NCBI GenBank assembly: GCA_903933395.1
Contig: CAIZKA010000367.1
Location: forward strand, 1-12,895
DNA from: an uncultured beta proteobacterium
GTDB taxonomy: Bacteria; Pseudomonadota; Gammaproteobacteria; Burkholderiales; Rhodocyclaceae
Direction of reading: 5' to 3'
Length of the DNA: 12,895 bases
Part shown: positions 1-6,603 of the stretch, piece by piece
Layout of the letters: each line of letters starts with the position of its first letter
How positions within the stretch are numbered: position 1 is the first letter of the stretch
The notes under the pieces: model-generated
The model's input: the letters and a program-made list of their open reading frames with translations, nothing else
Databases searched by the model: none
What the model was told of the DNA's origin: nothing
Position numbers and translations under genes: made by a program

Positions 1-208
1 AATGATGTCACAGCCGCCCTATCCCGACCCTGTTCAGCAGCGGGATGACCACGCGTTCGTGCTGAAGAAGCTCGGGTTTACGCAAGAGACGTTCGACCAC
101 TACATGACCGTGCCGCCGGTGCCGCATGACGCCTATGCGACAGAGAAGCCGCTCTGGGACGTCCTGTACGGAACCCGCAAGAAGCTGATGGCGCTTAGGA
201 AACCATGA
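1..208 (+). CDS. N-acetyl sugar amidotransferase (WbpG/WbuX type), C-terminal 68+ residues only
   Basis: The reading frame is open from the window edge (frame of base 2) and stops with TGA at 206-208, so only the C-terminus is visible. The tail, with FVLKKLGFTQETFDHYM followed by a PPVPHDAY segment, resembles the end of the WbpG/PseA/WbuX family. These ATP-pyrophosphatase-type enzymes, with a HisH/HisF-like glutaminase pair, convert an acetamido group on a nucleotide sugar to an acetamidino group. The catalytic ATP-binding loop is outside the window, so function rests on the tail alone. The ATG at base 2 is merely the first in-frame methionine, not a likely start. The stop overlaps the next start (ATGA, 205-208), which suggests co-translation with the glycosyltransferase. 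In E. coli O145-type clusters wbuX-wbuY-wbuZ sit with fnl genes and wbuB, a matching context. Confidence 0.68.
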   Translation, partial: MMSQPPYPDPVQQRDDHAFVLKKLGFTQETFDHYMTVPPVPHDAYATEKPLWDVLYGTRKKLMALRKP

Positions 209-1482
209 GCGAGGAAGTGCTGTCGATCTCCGCGCCGCCTGCGTCTCCGCCATTGCGCGCCCTTTACGTGCACCACGTCGGGATTCTCGGCGGATCGTCA
301 CGGAGCCTCTACGAGTTGCTACGAGGCTTCCCGAAGGATACGGTCGCGCCCCATTACGTTGGCCCGAAGGGAAAGCTCGTTGAGATGCTAGGCAGTCTCG
401 GCATCCCAGTCGAAAACTGCCGAGGGATATCGCAGTTCGACAACTGCGCCTATAGCTACTATCGGGGCCTGCGCTGGATCATCCTGCTGCGCGAGGTGTT
501 GCTGCTCCTGCCGACTTATCTTGCGCTAGCGCGCGCGCGCGACCGTTGGGGCCGCTTCGAAGTTGTCCATATCAACGACATCACGACGCCTTTCGTGGCT
601 TGGCTGGCAAAGGTCTTGTTTCCGGAAAGCGTTGTGGTGGTCCATGCAAGGGCAGTGCAGAGAACCGCCGAGACACGGCGCAAACGCTGGCTAAGAAATC
701 TTTACCTGAAGTGCGCGGATGCGGTGGTGGCAATCAATGAAAACGTCAGCGAGAGTCTGCCGGACGGGTTGCCGGTCCATGTGATCCATAACGGCATCGC
801 TGTTCCTGCCGACGCGGACGCAATCCTCGAAAAGACTCACAGGCCGTTTTCAGCGGCGATGGTTGGTGTTCTCGCGCGTGCCAAGGGCTGTCCGGACTTT
901 TTGGAAGCAGCGGCAATTTGTCGGGACCGGGGGTACGACATTCGTTTTCTGCTGATCGGAGGAGGCCTCCGATCAGCCAACGGTTGGCGCGACAGGGTGC
1001 TGCAATGGCTTAACTTCAAGGAGGATATCGGCACCGAGATGAGCCTGCTCATTGCGCGTCTCGGTCTGGAGAGTATTGTTGTGTTTCGCCCTTTCACGAC
1101 CGACCTGGCCAGCATCTACCGCGAAATCGATGTTCTCTGTTTTCCCAGTTACCTAGATGCTCCCGGGCGCCCGATATTCGAGGCCGGATTCTTTGGGGTG
1201 CCCAGCATCGCTGCAATCAGCAGGCCGAAGGCCGATACTTTCGTGGCAGGGGAGACAGGGCTGTTGGTTGAGCCGGGAGACCCGGAGGCTCTGGCCACCG
1301 CAATCATGAGTCTCCATGATCATCCGGAAGACAGGAAGCGTATGGGTGCCGCCGCTCGCAGGATGGCGCATCAGCGGTTTGATGCGAGGGAAAATGCCCG
1401 GGAGATGCTGTCCCTGTATCGGCGCCTGCGCGATGCGCGGTTTGCGGCCGCGGGCCAGTGCCAGTCGGGAGCCGGGGCGTGA
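205..1482 (+). CDS. GT4-family glycosyltransferase
   Basis: This 425-residue protein has the two-lobe GT-B layout. The N-lobe holds a glycine-rich loop (LGGSSRSLYELL, about 28-39) and a hydrophobic stretch near 91-109 that could touch the inner membrane. The C-lobe starts after VIHNGI (193-198) and carries VGVLARAKGCPDFLEA (220-235), IGGG (251-254), and FPSYLDAPGRPIFEA (313-327). In that last motif the retaining-GT4 EX7E signature appears as D318-X7-E326, a variant I recognise in 'DAPGRP..EA' members of the family. A likely role is adding one sugar to the lipid-linked repeat unit on the cytoplasmic side; donor and acceptor cannot be read from sequence. The start is the ATG overlapping the preceding stop. 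The gene contains a perfect 12-bp inverted repeat (951-977) within codons for the IGGG region. Confidence 0.88.
   Translation: MSEEVLSISAPPASPPLRALYVHHVGILGGSSRSLYELLRGFPKDTVAPHYVGPKGKLVEMLGSLGIPVENCRGISQFDNCAYSYYRGLRWIILLREVLLLLPTYLALARARDRWGRFEVVHINDITTPFVAWLAKVLFPESVVVVHARAVQRTAETRRKRWLRNLYLKCADAVVAINENVSESLPDGLPVHVIHNGIAVPADADAILEKTHRPFSAAMVGVLARAKGCPDFLEAAAICRDRGYDIRFLLIGGGLRSANGWRDRVLQWLNFKEDIGTEMSLLIARLGLESIVVFRPFTTDLASIYREIDVLCFPSYLDAPGRPIFEAGFFGVPSIAAISRPKADTFVAGETGLLVEPGDPEALATAIMSLHDHPEDRKRMGAAARRMAHQRFDARENAREMLSLYRRLRDARFAAAGQCQSGAGA
951..977. repeat. Perfect 12-bp inverted repeat with 3-nt loop inside the GT4 gene
   Basis: The left arm GCTGATCGGAGG (951-962) is the exact reverse complement of the right arm CCTCCGATCAGC (966-977), separated by AGG (963-965). 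The arms code for the conserved LLIGGGLRSA segment, so part of the symmetry may follow from glycine and leucine codons. No T-run follows, so it does not look like a standard intrinsic terminator. It would form a strong hairpin in the mRNA; any function is unknown. Confidence 0.8.
1467..1471 (+). promoter_or_regulatory. Shine-Dalgarno GGGAG that fixes the GTG start of the second glycosyltransferase
   Basis: GGGAG lies 7 nt before GTG at 1479-1481. An in-frame GTG further upstream at 1458 has no comparable site and would add seven residues before the conserved KLLVLSQYFWPE beginning. The GTG at 1479 also overlaps the previous stop as GTGA. Confidence 0.7.
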
Positions 1483-2711
1483 AGTTGTTGGTGCTGTCGC
1501 AGTATTTCTGGCCGGAAAGCTTCCGGATCAACGATATTGTCCGCTCTTGCGTGGCAAGGGGACTGGAAGTGGAGGTGCTGACCGCGAAGCCGAATTATCC
1601 CGGGGGGAGAGTCTTCGACGGGTATCGTGCCGGAGGCTGCGACCGCGAGGAATGGGGGGGCGCGGAGGTCCACCGTGTGCCCATCATTCCCCGGAGCAAG
1701 GCAAGTGGAATCAGGTTGGCGGCGAACTACCTTTCTTTCGTCTTGTCCGGGCTACTCTTCGCGCCTTGGCTGTTGAGGGGAAGGAAGACCGATGTGATCT
1801 TCGTCTATGCTCCGTCGCCTTTGATCCAAGCGATCCCAGCCCTGTTTCTCGGTTGGCTGAAGAAATGCCCCGTAGTGCTGTGGGTCCAGGACCTTTGGCC
1901 CGAAAGCCTACAGGCCACCGGCCATGTGCGCAACAGGGCAGTGCTTCGTTTCGTGGAGCAATGGATTCGGTTCATCTATCGGCATACTGATCTGGTTCTG
2001 GTCCAGTCTCGGGCTTTCGAGGCCCCGGTGGCTGCGCTGGCGCCAGGTAAAAGGATCATCTATTTCCCCAACTCTGTGGAAGACGCGTTTCTTCACCCGG
2101 GCAGTGATGCGTCACCCTCACTGCCTGTGCTAGATTCCGCATTTTGCGTGCTATTTGCGGGTAACGTCGGTACTGCTCAGGGGATGGAGGTGATCGTCGC
2201 GGCGGCTGAATTGCTCCGGACGAACGCCGACATCCATTTCGTGGTCGTCGGCGACGGTAGCCGCTGGACGTGGCTGCAACAACAAGCAAGGGAGCGCGGA
2301 CTGGTCAATGTCCACCTTCCAGGCCGTTTCCCGGTCGCGGTGATGCCTGGAATGATGTCCAAGGCGTCGGTTCTGCTGGTGACACTAACCAACCAACCAA
2401 TATTTGCAATGACTGTTCCGGCAAAAGTCCAAGCCTACATGGCGGTCGGCCGTCCGATCATCGCCTGCCTCAATGGCGAGGGGGCCAGATTGGTTACCGA
2501 GGCAAATGCAGGTCTGGCTGTGGCGGCCGAGGATGCACGGGGTCTCGCCGAAGCCGTTTTGCGCCTCTTCGAGATGCCCCAGGAAGAGCGCGATCAACTC
2601 GGTGAAAATGGCCGCCGGTATTTCCTGGCCCATTTCGCTCACGAGAAGCTGGTCGATGAACTCGTCGTTCATCTTGAGACCGCGATTTCTGCCAAAAAGG
2701 TGAAGCAATGA
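1479..2711 (+). CDS. wbuB: GT4 glycosyltransferase, WbuB-like (L-FucNAc/L-QuiNAc transferase candidate)
   Basis: From the GTG start the protein has 410 residues, usual for WbuB-type GT4 enzymes. Family landmarks are LLVLSQYFWPESFRIND at the N-terminus (residues 3-19), PNYPGG (38-43), QDLWPES (137-143), PNS (197-199), AGNVGTAQG (227-235), GDGSR (258-262) and VPAKVQAYMAVGRPII (313-328). In that last segment the usual first Glu of EX7E is replaced, as in WbuB relatives with a 'VP.KVQSY' version. Hydrophobic segments near 84-99 and 117-128 suggest membrane association. WbuB of E. coli O26 is assigned as the L-FucNAc transferase and is typically linked to fnl genes. Here the three genes immediately downstream make a 2-acetamido-2,6-dideoxy-L-hexose donor, so this enzyme is the natural user. 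It overlaps its neighbours as GTGA (1479-1482) and ATGA (2708-2711). Symbol by family resemblance. Confidence 0.82.
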   Translation: MKLLVLSQYFWPESFRINDIVRSCVARGLEVEVLTAKPNYPGGRVFDGYRAGGCDREEWGGAEVHRVPIIPRSKASGIRLAANYLSFVLSGLLFAPWLLRGRKTDVIFVYAPSPLIQAIPALFLGWLKKCPVVLWVQDLWPESLQATGHVRNRAVLRFVEQWIRFIYRHTDLVLVQSRAFEAPVAALAPGKRIIYFPNSVEDAFLHPGSDASPSLPVLDSAFCVLFAGNVGTAQGMEVIVAAAELLRTNADIHFVVVGDGSRWTWLQQQARERGLVNVHLPGRFPVAVMPGMMSKASVLLVTLTNQPIFAMTVPAKVQAYMAVGRPIIACLNGEGARLVTEANAGLAVAAEDARGLAEAVLRLFEMPQEERDQLGENGRRYFLAHFAHEKLVDELVVHLETAISAKKVKQ

Positions 2712-3586
2712 AGGTATTGGTTCTCGGCGCCAGCGGCATGATTGGCAACGCCATGCTTCGAGTCCTTTCGGAAAAGCCGGATTGGACAGTGATCGGTACT
2801 GTGCGCGCGGAGAGCGACAAGTTCCGCTGCCCGGAGCCGATCGCGTCGCAGATCGTGATGGGGATCGACCTGGCTGATCACGACACTCTGGTTCGTCTGT
2901 TCAGAGACCAGAAGCCGGATGCAGTGGTGAATTGCGCTGGCGTGACCAAACACCTTGCCGCGGGCAACAATCCGCTTACGGCGATTCTGCTGAACGCGCT
3001 GCTGCCGCACCGCCTCGCCGAACTTTGCGGCATGATCGGAGCAAGACTCATACAGATCAGCACCGACTGCGTGTTTTCCGGAGCCAAGGGCAGATACAAG
3101 GAAACCGATGCTGTCGATGCGCAGGACATTTATGGACGGTCCAAGGTGCTTGGCGAGGTGAGCGGCCCTGGACTCATCACCTTGCGCACGTCGACGATCG
3201 GCCACGAATTACATACGAGATACGGCTTGCTGGAATGGTTCCTGTCGCAGATTCGCTGCAAGGGATTCACCCGGGCGGTCTTTTCCGGCCTGCCATCGGT
3301 GGTCTTTGCTCAGGTCGTGCGCGACATCGTGCTACCAGACAGAAGTTTGAGCGGGCTTTATCATGTGGCTGCAGAACCGATAAGCAAGGCGGACCTCCTG
3401 GCAATGATTGCGTGCGCCTACGGGCGGACCGATATCGAGATCGTACCGGATGATGAATGCGTGATCGATCGCTCATTGGACGCAACGCATTTTTTTTCGG
3501 CAACAGGCTATCGTGCCCCGTCCTGGGCGGAAATGATCGACACGATGCATGACGACCACGCGGGAGGCATTGATCGAAATGTTTGA
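2708..3586 (+). CDS. RmlD-like SDR, UDP-2-acetamido-2,6-dideoxy-L-hexos-4-ulose reductase (WbvR/QnlA type)
   Basis: The protein has 292 residues and a single extended-SDR domain. A Rossmann loop GASGMIG is at 7-13, NCAGV at 75-79, ISTDCVFSG at 117-125 and the catalytic pair Y142-X3-K146 (YGRSK), which is the RmlD pattern. It sits between a WbuB-like transferase and FnlA/FnlC-type enzymes, where UDP-L-FucNAc clusters carry FnlB/WbjC/CapF. Those proteins are longer (about 370 residues) with a C-terminal cupin domain that is absent here. In Vibrio cholerae O37 the RmlD-like WbvR does this step, giving UDP-L-RhaNAc that WbvD epimerises to UDP-L-QuiNAc. I infer the same role and therefore L-QuiNAc as the product. 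The alternative is true dTDP-rhamnose synthesis, but no RmlA, B or C is present. The start overlaps the preceding stop (ATGA) behind an AAGGTG site. Confidence 0.82.
   Translation: MKVLVLGASGMIGNAMLRVLSEKPDWTVIGTVRAESDKFRCPEPIASQIVMGIDLADHDTLVRLFRDQKPDAVVNCAGVTKHLAAGNNPLTAILLNALLPHRLAELCGMIGARLIQISTDCVFSGAKGRYKETDAVDAQDIYGRSKVLGEVSGPGLITLRTSTIGHELHTRYGLLEWFLSQIRCKGFTRAVFSGLPSVVFAQVVRDIVLPDRSLSGLYHVAAEPISKADLLAMIACAYGRTDIEIVPDDECVIDRSLDATHFFSATGYRAPSWAEMIDTMHDDHAGGIDRNV
3562..3567 (+). promoter_or_regulatory. Shine-Dalgarno GGGAGG supporting the ATG at 3579 of the 4,6-dehydratase gene
   Basis: GGGAGG lies 11 nt before ATG 3579, within the end of the reductase gene. An alternative in-frame ATG at 3549 would add ten residues (MTTTREALIE) before MFDGQVLMITGGTGSFG, the position where homologues normally begin. 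I therefore prefer 3579. Confidence 0.6.
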
Positions 3587-4589
3587 CGGGCAAGTTCTGA
3601 TGATTACTGGCGGGACTGGATCGTTCGGCAATGCCGTACTGAGCCGCTTCCTGTCGACCAATGTGCGGGAAATCCGCATCTTCAGTCGCGACGAAAAAAA
3701 GCAGGAGGATATGCGGATCGCGCTGAGCAACCCCAAGCTCAGGTTCTATATCGGCGATGTGCGCAATTGCGATAGCATCCATGAGGCCATGCAGGGCGTG
3801 GATTATGTGTTCCACGCTGCGGCGCTAAAGCAGGTGCCATCATGCGAGTTCTATCCGATGGAGGCAGTGCGTACCAATGTATTGGGCGCCGAGAACGTGA
3901 TGAACGCTGCGGTGGCGGCTGGCGTGAAGCGGGTCGTCGTCCTTAGCACCGACAAGGCGGTCTATCCCGTAAACGCGATGGGCATTTCCAAGGCGATGAT
4001 GGAAAAGCTGATGGTCGCCAAGGCTCGCTTGCGGGTAGAGGGCCAGACCGTGCTGTGCGCGACTCGCTATGGAAACGTGATGGCCTCGCGTGGTTCTGTG
4101 ATTCCGCTGTTCGTCCAGCAGATCAAGGAGGGGAAGCCGCTGACGGTTACGGACCCGCAGATGACGCGTTTCCTGATGTCGCTGGAAGATTCCGTCGATC
4201 TGGTGCTGCATGCTTTCGAACACGGTCGGCAGGGGGATATTTTTGTCCAGAAGGCCCCAGCGTCGACGGTAGGCGATCTTGCGGCGGCCTTGTCGGCTTT
4301 GTTCAATCACACCATGGGGATTCGAATCATTGGCACTCGCCACGGGGAGAAACTCTATGAGTCCTTGCTTTCGCGCGAGGAAATGGCGAGGGCGGACGAT
4401 ATGGGACTCTACTATCGGATTCCGGCGGACGACCGCGATTTGAACTACAACAAATACTTTGTCGAAGGAGAGACCAAGGTGTCAGCCTTTGATGACTATA
4501 CGTCACACAACACCGAGCGTCTGAACGCGGAACAAGTGAAAGAATTGCTCAACAATCTGGATTTTGTTCAGGAGGCCATGAATGCTTAA
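3579..4589 (+). CDS. fnlA: UDP-GlcNAc 4,6-dehydratase/5-epimerase (WbjB/FnlA/CapE family)
   Basis: With the 3579 start the protein has 336 residues, the usual size for the soluble CapE/WbjB/FnlA group. Landmarks are the NADP-binding loop ITGGTGSFGNAV (9-20), FHAAALKQVPSCE (78-90), the STDKAVYP segment (123-130) and AMGISK (133-138). In AMGISK the SDR tyrosine is Met134, followed by Lys138; this M-X3-K version is normal for CapE-type enzymes. RYGNV (163-167) and RHGEKLYE (254-261) are also typical. The family removes water from UDP-GlcNAc and inverts C5, giving a UDP-4-keto-6-deoxy-L-HexNAc for the reductase encoded just upstream. The first 8 nt overlap the reductase gene and the last 8 nt overlap the 2-epimerase gene. 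A PseB-type enzyme (pseudaminic acid) is the nearest alternative, but the partners favour FnlA/WbvB. Symbol by family. Confidence 0.9.
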   Translation: MFDGQVLMITGGTGSFGNAVLSRFLSTNVREIRIFSRDEKKQEDMRIALSNPKLRFYIGDVRNCDSIHEAMQGVDYVFHAAALKQVPSCEFYPMEAVRTNVLGAENVMNAAVAAGVKRVVVLSTDKAVYPVNAMGISKAMMEKLMVAKARLRVEGQTVLCATRYGNVMASRGSVIPLFVQQIKEGKPLTVTDPQMTRFLMSLEDSVDLVLHAFEHGRQGDIFVQKAPASTVGDLAAALSALFNHTMGIRIIGTRHGEKLYESLLSREEMARADDMGLYYRIPADDRDLNYNKYFVEGETKVSAFDDYTSHNTERLNAEQVKELLNNLDFVQEAMNA

Positions 4590-5709
4590 GGTAATGACCG
4601 TCGTTGGTACGCGGCCCGAACTGATCAAGATGAGCCGCGTGATGGCGGAACTGGACAGGTACACGAAGCATGTCCTGGTTCATACCGGACAGAATTACGA
4701 CTACGAATTGAATCAGGTATTTTTTGACGAGTTGGGTATTCGCAAGCCGGATCATTTCCTCAACGCTGTTGGTGAGACTGCGGCGCAAACCATAGGCCAG
4801 GTAATCATCAAGGCCGACGAAGTGCTGGGTCAGGAAAAGCCCGATGCCGTGCTTTTTTATGGTGACACGAACTCCTGCCTTGCCGTCATCGCTGCAAAGC
4901 GGCACAAGATACCCGTGTTTCACATGGAGGCCGGCAATCGATGTTTTGACCAGCGCGTGCCGGAGGAGCTTAACCGCAAGGTGCTGGATCACCTGAGCGA
5001 CATCAATCTGGTTCTTTCGGAACACGCACGGCGCTACCTGATCGCCGAAGGCGTTCGTCCGGAAACCATCATCAAGACCGGTTCGCACATGCGCGAAGTG
5101 CTTGATTTCTACATGCCGAAAATTGTCGAGTCCGATGTGTTGTCACGTTTCGGCTTGCAGGCGGGAAAATATTTTCTCGTCAGCGCCCATCGCGAGGAAA
5201 ACGTCGATGTGTCGGAGAACCTCCTCGACCTGCTGAGCACTCTGAACGCCCTGGCAGAAAGCTACGGATTCCCGGTTCTGGTGTCCACGCATCCGCGTAC
5301 CCGCAAGCGTCTCGACGAGTTGGGTGCCGGGCCGCTCAATCCGCTGCTTCAGTTTGCCAAGCCCTTCGGTTTCTTCGATTACAACAAGCTGCAGATGGAT
5401 GCGGCTTGCGTGGTCTCTGACAGTGGCACCATCACGGAAGAAGCATCGCTGCTCAATCTGCCGGCGGTTACCGTTCGCAATGCCCATGAACGTCCGGAAG
5501 GCATGGATGTCGGCACGTTGATCATGGCCGGCTTGAAACAGGAACGCGTTCTCGATGCCGTACGCATAGTTATGGCACAGCATGATCGCAATGTCAGAAC
5601 GATGCGGCCCGTGGAGGACTACGACGCGGGTCCGGTTTCAAAGCAGGTTCTACGCATTGTCTTGAGCTACACGGATTACGTGAATCGTACGGTCTGGCGC
5701 AAGACCTGA
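4582..5709 (+). CDS. fnlC: UDP-GlcNAc 2-epimerase family enzyme (WbjD/FnlC/WbvD type)
   Basis: The 375-residue protein has the GT-B-like epimerase fold of the WecB superfamily. Motifs are VGTRPELIKM (8-17), HTGQNYD (34-40), FYGDTNS (92-98), MEAGNRCFDQRVPEELNR (115-132), SAHREENV (201-208), THPRT (236-240), SDSGTITEEAS (279-289) and HERPEGMD (302-309). The 'EAGNRCFDQRVPEE' form separates WbjD/FnlC/Cap5G from WecB, which has 'EAGLRTGD'. It should invert C2 of the sugar made by the two preceding enzymes, giving UDP-L-FucNAc in WbjD systems or UDP-L-QuiNAc in WbvD systems. A GGAGG site (4571-4575) lies 6 nt before the ATG, and the start overlaps the previous gene by 8 nt. Symbol by family; the substrate is inferred from context. 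Confidence 0.9.
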   Translation: MLKVMTVVGTRPELIKMSRVMAELDRYTKHVLVHTGQNYDYELNQVFFDELGIRKPDHFLNAVGETAAQTIGQVIIKADEVLGQEKPDAVLFYGDTNSCLAVIAAKRHKIPVFHMEAGNRCFDQRVPEELNRKVLDHLSDINLVLSEHARRYLIAEGVRPETIIKTGSHMREVLDFYMPKIVESDVLSRFGLQAGKYFLVSAHREENVDVSENLLDLLSTLNALAESYGFPVLVSTHPRTRKRLDELGAGPLNPLLQFAKPFGFFDYNKLQMDAACVVSDSGTITEEASLLNLPAVTVRNAHERPEGMDVGTLIMAGLKQERVLDAVRIVMAQHDRNVRTMRPVEDYDAGPVSKQVLRIVLSYTDYVNRTVWRKT

Positions 5710-5725
5710 TCGGCCGGGACAGGCA

Positions 5726-6568
5726 ATGCGTGTGCTCTTGACCGGGGCGAGCAGCCAGATTGGTTCGTTCTTGATTCCGCGCCTGCTGCGCGATGGCCAC
5801 GAACTTTTCACAATAAGTCGGCGCCGGTGGGACGGCGACGGCGGGGTGACGTGGCTGCTTGATGATGTCTCGTCACCCACCATGCTATGGCCGTCGGTCG
5901 ATATCCTGATACACATTGCCCCCTTGCGACTACTGCCCATCCTGCTACCGGGTTTCCTGGCCAGGGGCGGGCGTCGCGTCATTTGCTTCGGCACCACCAG
6001 CCGTTATTCCAAGGCGGTCTCGGGCGATCCCAAGGAGCAGGCGTTTGCGGCGGAGCAGATTGCGGCCGAGTCGAAGGTGGCAAAGTTGTGCGCGGCCGCG
6101 GATGCGGCATGGACGGTGTTTCGGCCGACGCTGATCTACGGTGCGGGCATGGACCGCAATGTCACGGTGATTTCGCGGCTGATCCGTCGCTTCGGCTTGT
6201 TTCCTCTCTTTGGGGAGGCCTCGGGTAAGCGCCAGCCGGTGCATGCCGACGATCTGGCTGTGGCCTGCGTCGCGGCGCTGACGGAGCAAAAAACGTTCAA
6301 CGCGGCTTACGATCTGGCGGGAGGGGAAACTCTGACCTACCGCGAGATGGTGGAACGGATATTTGTCGCGGAAGGAAAGACGCCGCGATTTCTGCCCGTA
6401 CCGCTGGCCGCCTTTCGGGCGGCGATGTGGTGTGTATCGCGCATACCGCGCTTCAAGGATTTCAACGTTGAGATGGCGCGCAGGATGAACGATGATCTCG
6501 TGTTTGATTCCGGTGAGGCAGCGCGTGACTTCGGGTTCGCGCCTCGGAAATTCGAGCCGTCGTCATGA
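5726..6568 (+). CDS. Atypical NAD-dependent epimerase/dehydratase-family SDR, possible UDP-4-keto-6-deoxy-HexNAc 4-reductase
   Basis: This 280-residue extended SDR has a Rossmann loop TGASSQIGSF (6-15), an FGTTSRYSK segment (88-96), RPTLIYGAGMDRNV (133-146), and HADDLA (173-178). It lacks a canonical YxxxK: Lys117 is followed by the usual helix, but position 113 is Ala. A tyrosine occurs earlier at Y94 (SRYSK). I recall relatives in other proteobacterial polysaccharide clusters with 'SRFTK' here and no YxxxK, so this may be a family trait. Its neighbours are a PglC-like transferase and a WbpM dehydratase. This is the arrangement of 4-reductase, initiating transferase and 4,6-dehydratase seen in QuiNAc-initiated O-antigens (WbpV-WbpL-WbpM in Pseudomonas, WreQ-WreU-WreV in Rhizobium etli). 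A UDP-D-QuiNAc or D-FucNAc reductase role is thus plausible but inferred. It starts 16 nt after the 2-epimerase gene. Confidence 0.72.
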   Translation: MRVLLTGASSQIGSFLIPRLLRDGHELFTISRRRWDGDGGVTWLLDDVSSPTMLWPSVDILIHIAPLRLLPILLPGFLARGGRRVICFGTTSRYSKAVSGDPKEQAFAAEQIAAESKVAKLCAAADAAWTVFRPTLIYGAGMDRNVTVISRLIRRFGLFPLFGEASGKRQPVHADDLAVACVAALTEQKTFNAAYDLAGGETLTYREMVERIFVAEGKTPRFLPVPLAAFRAAMWCVSRIPRFKDFNVEMARRMNDDLVFDSGEAARDFGFAPRKFEPSS

Positions 6569-6594
6569 GAGCCATCCTGCACCCGGTCCCGTGA
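6565..6594 (+). other. Nine-codon leader-like reading frame ahead of the PglC-like gene
   Basis: An ATG overlaps the preceding stop (ATGA, 6565-6568), the junction type used by other genes in this operon. It encodes only MRAILHPVP before TGA at 6592-6594. It is in the same frame as the phosphoglycosyl transferase, whose GTG/ATG candidates follow at 6601, 6604 and 6616. It may be a coupling leader or a relic of an older start cut off by a stop codon. Expression is not shown. Confidence 0.3.
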
Positions 6595-6603
6595 TCGATA
6601 GTG

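Noticed and set aside
527..541. Alternating GC run (GCGCGCGCGC) in the first glycosyltransferase gene
   Set aside because: It encodes LARARD in frame with no interruption; too short to call a repeat element, though it could be a slippage site.
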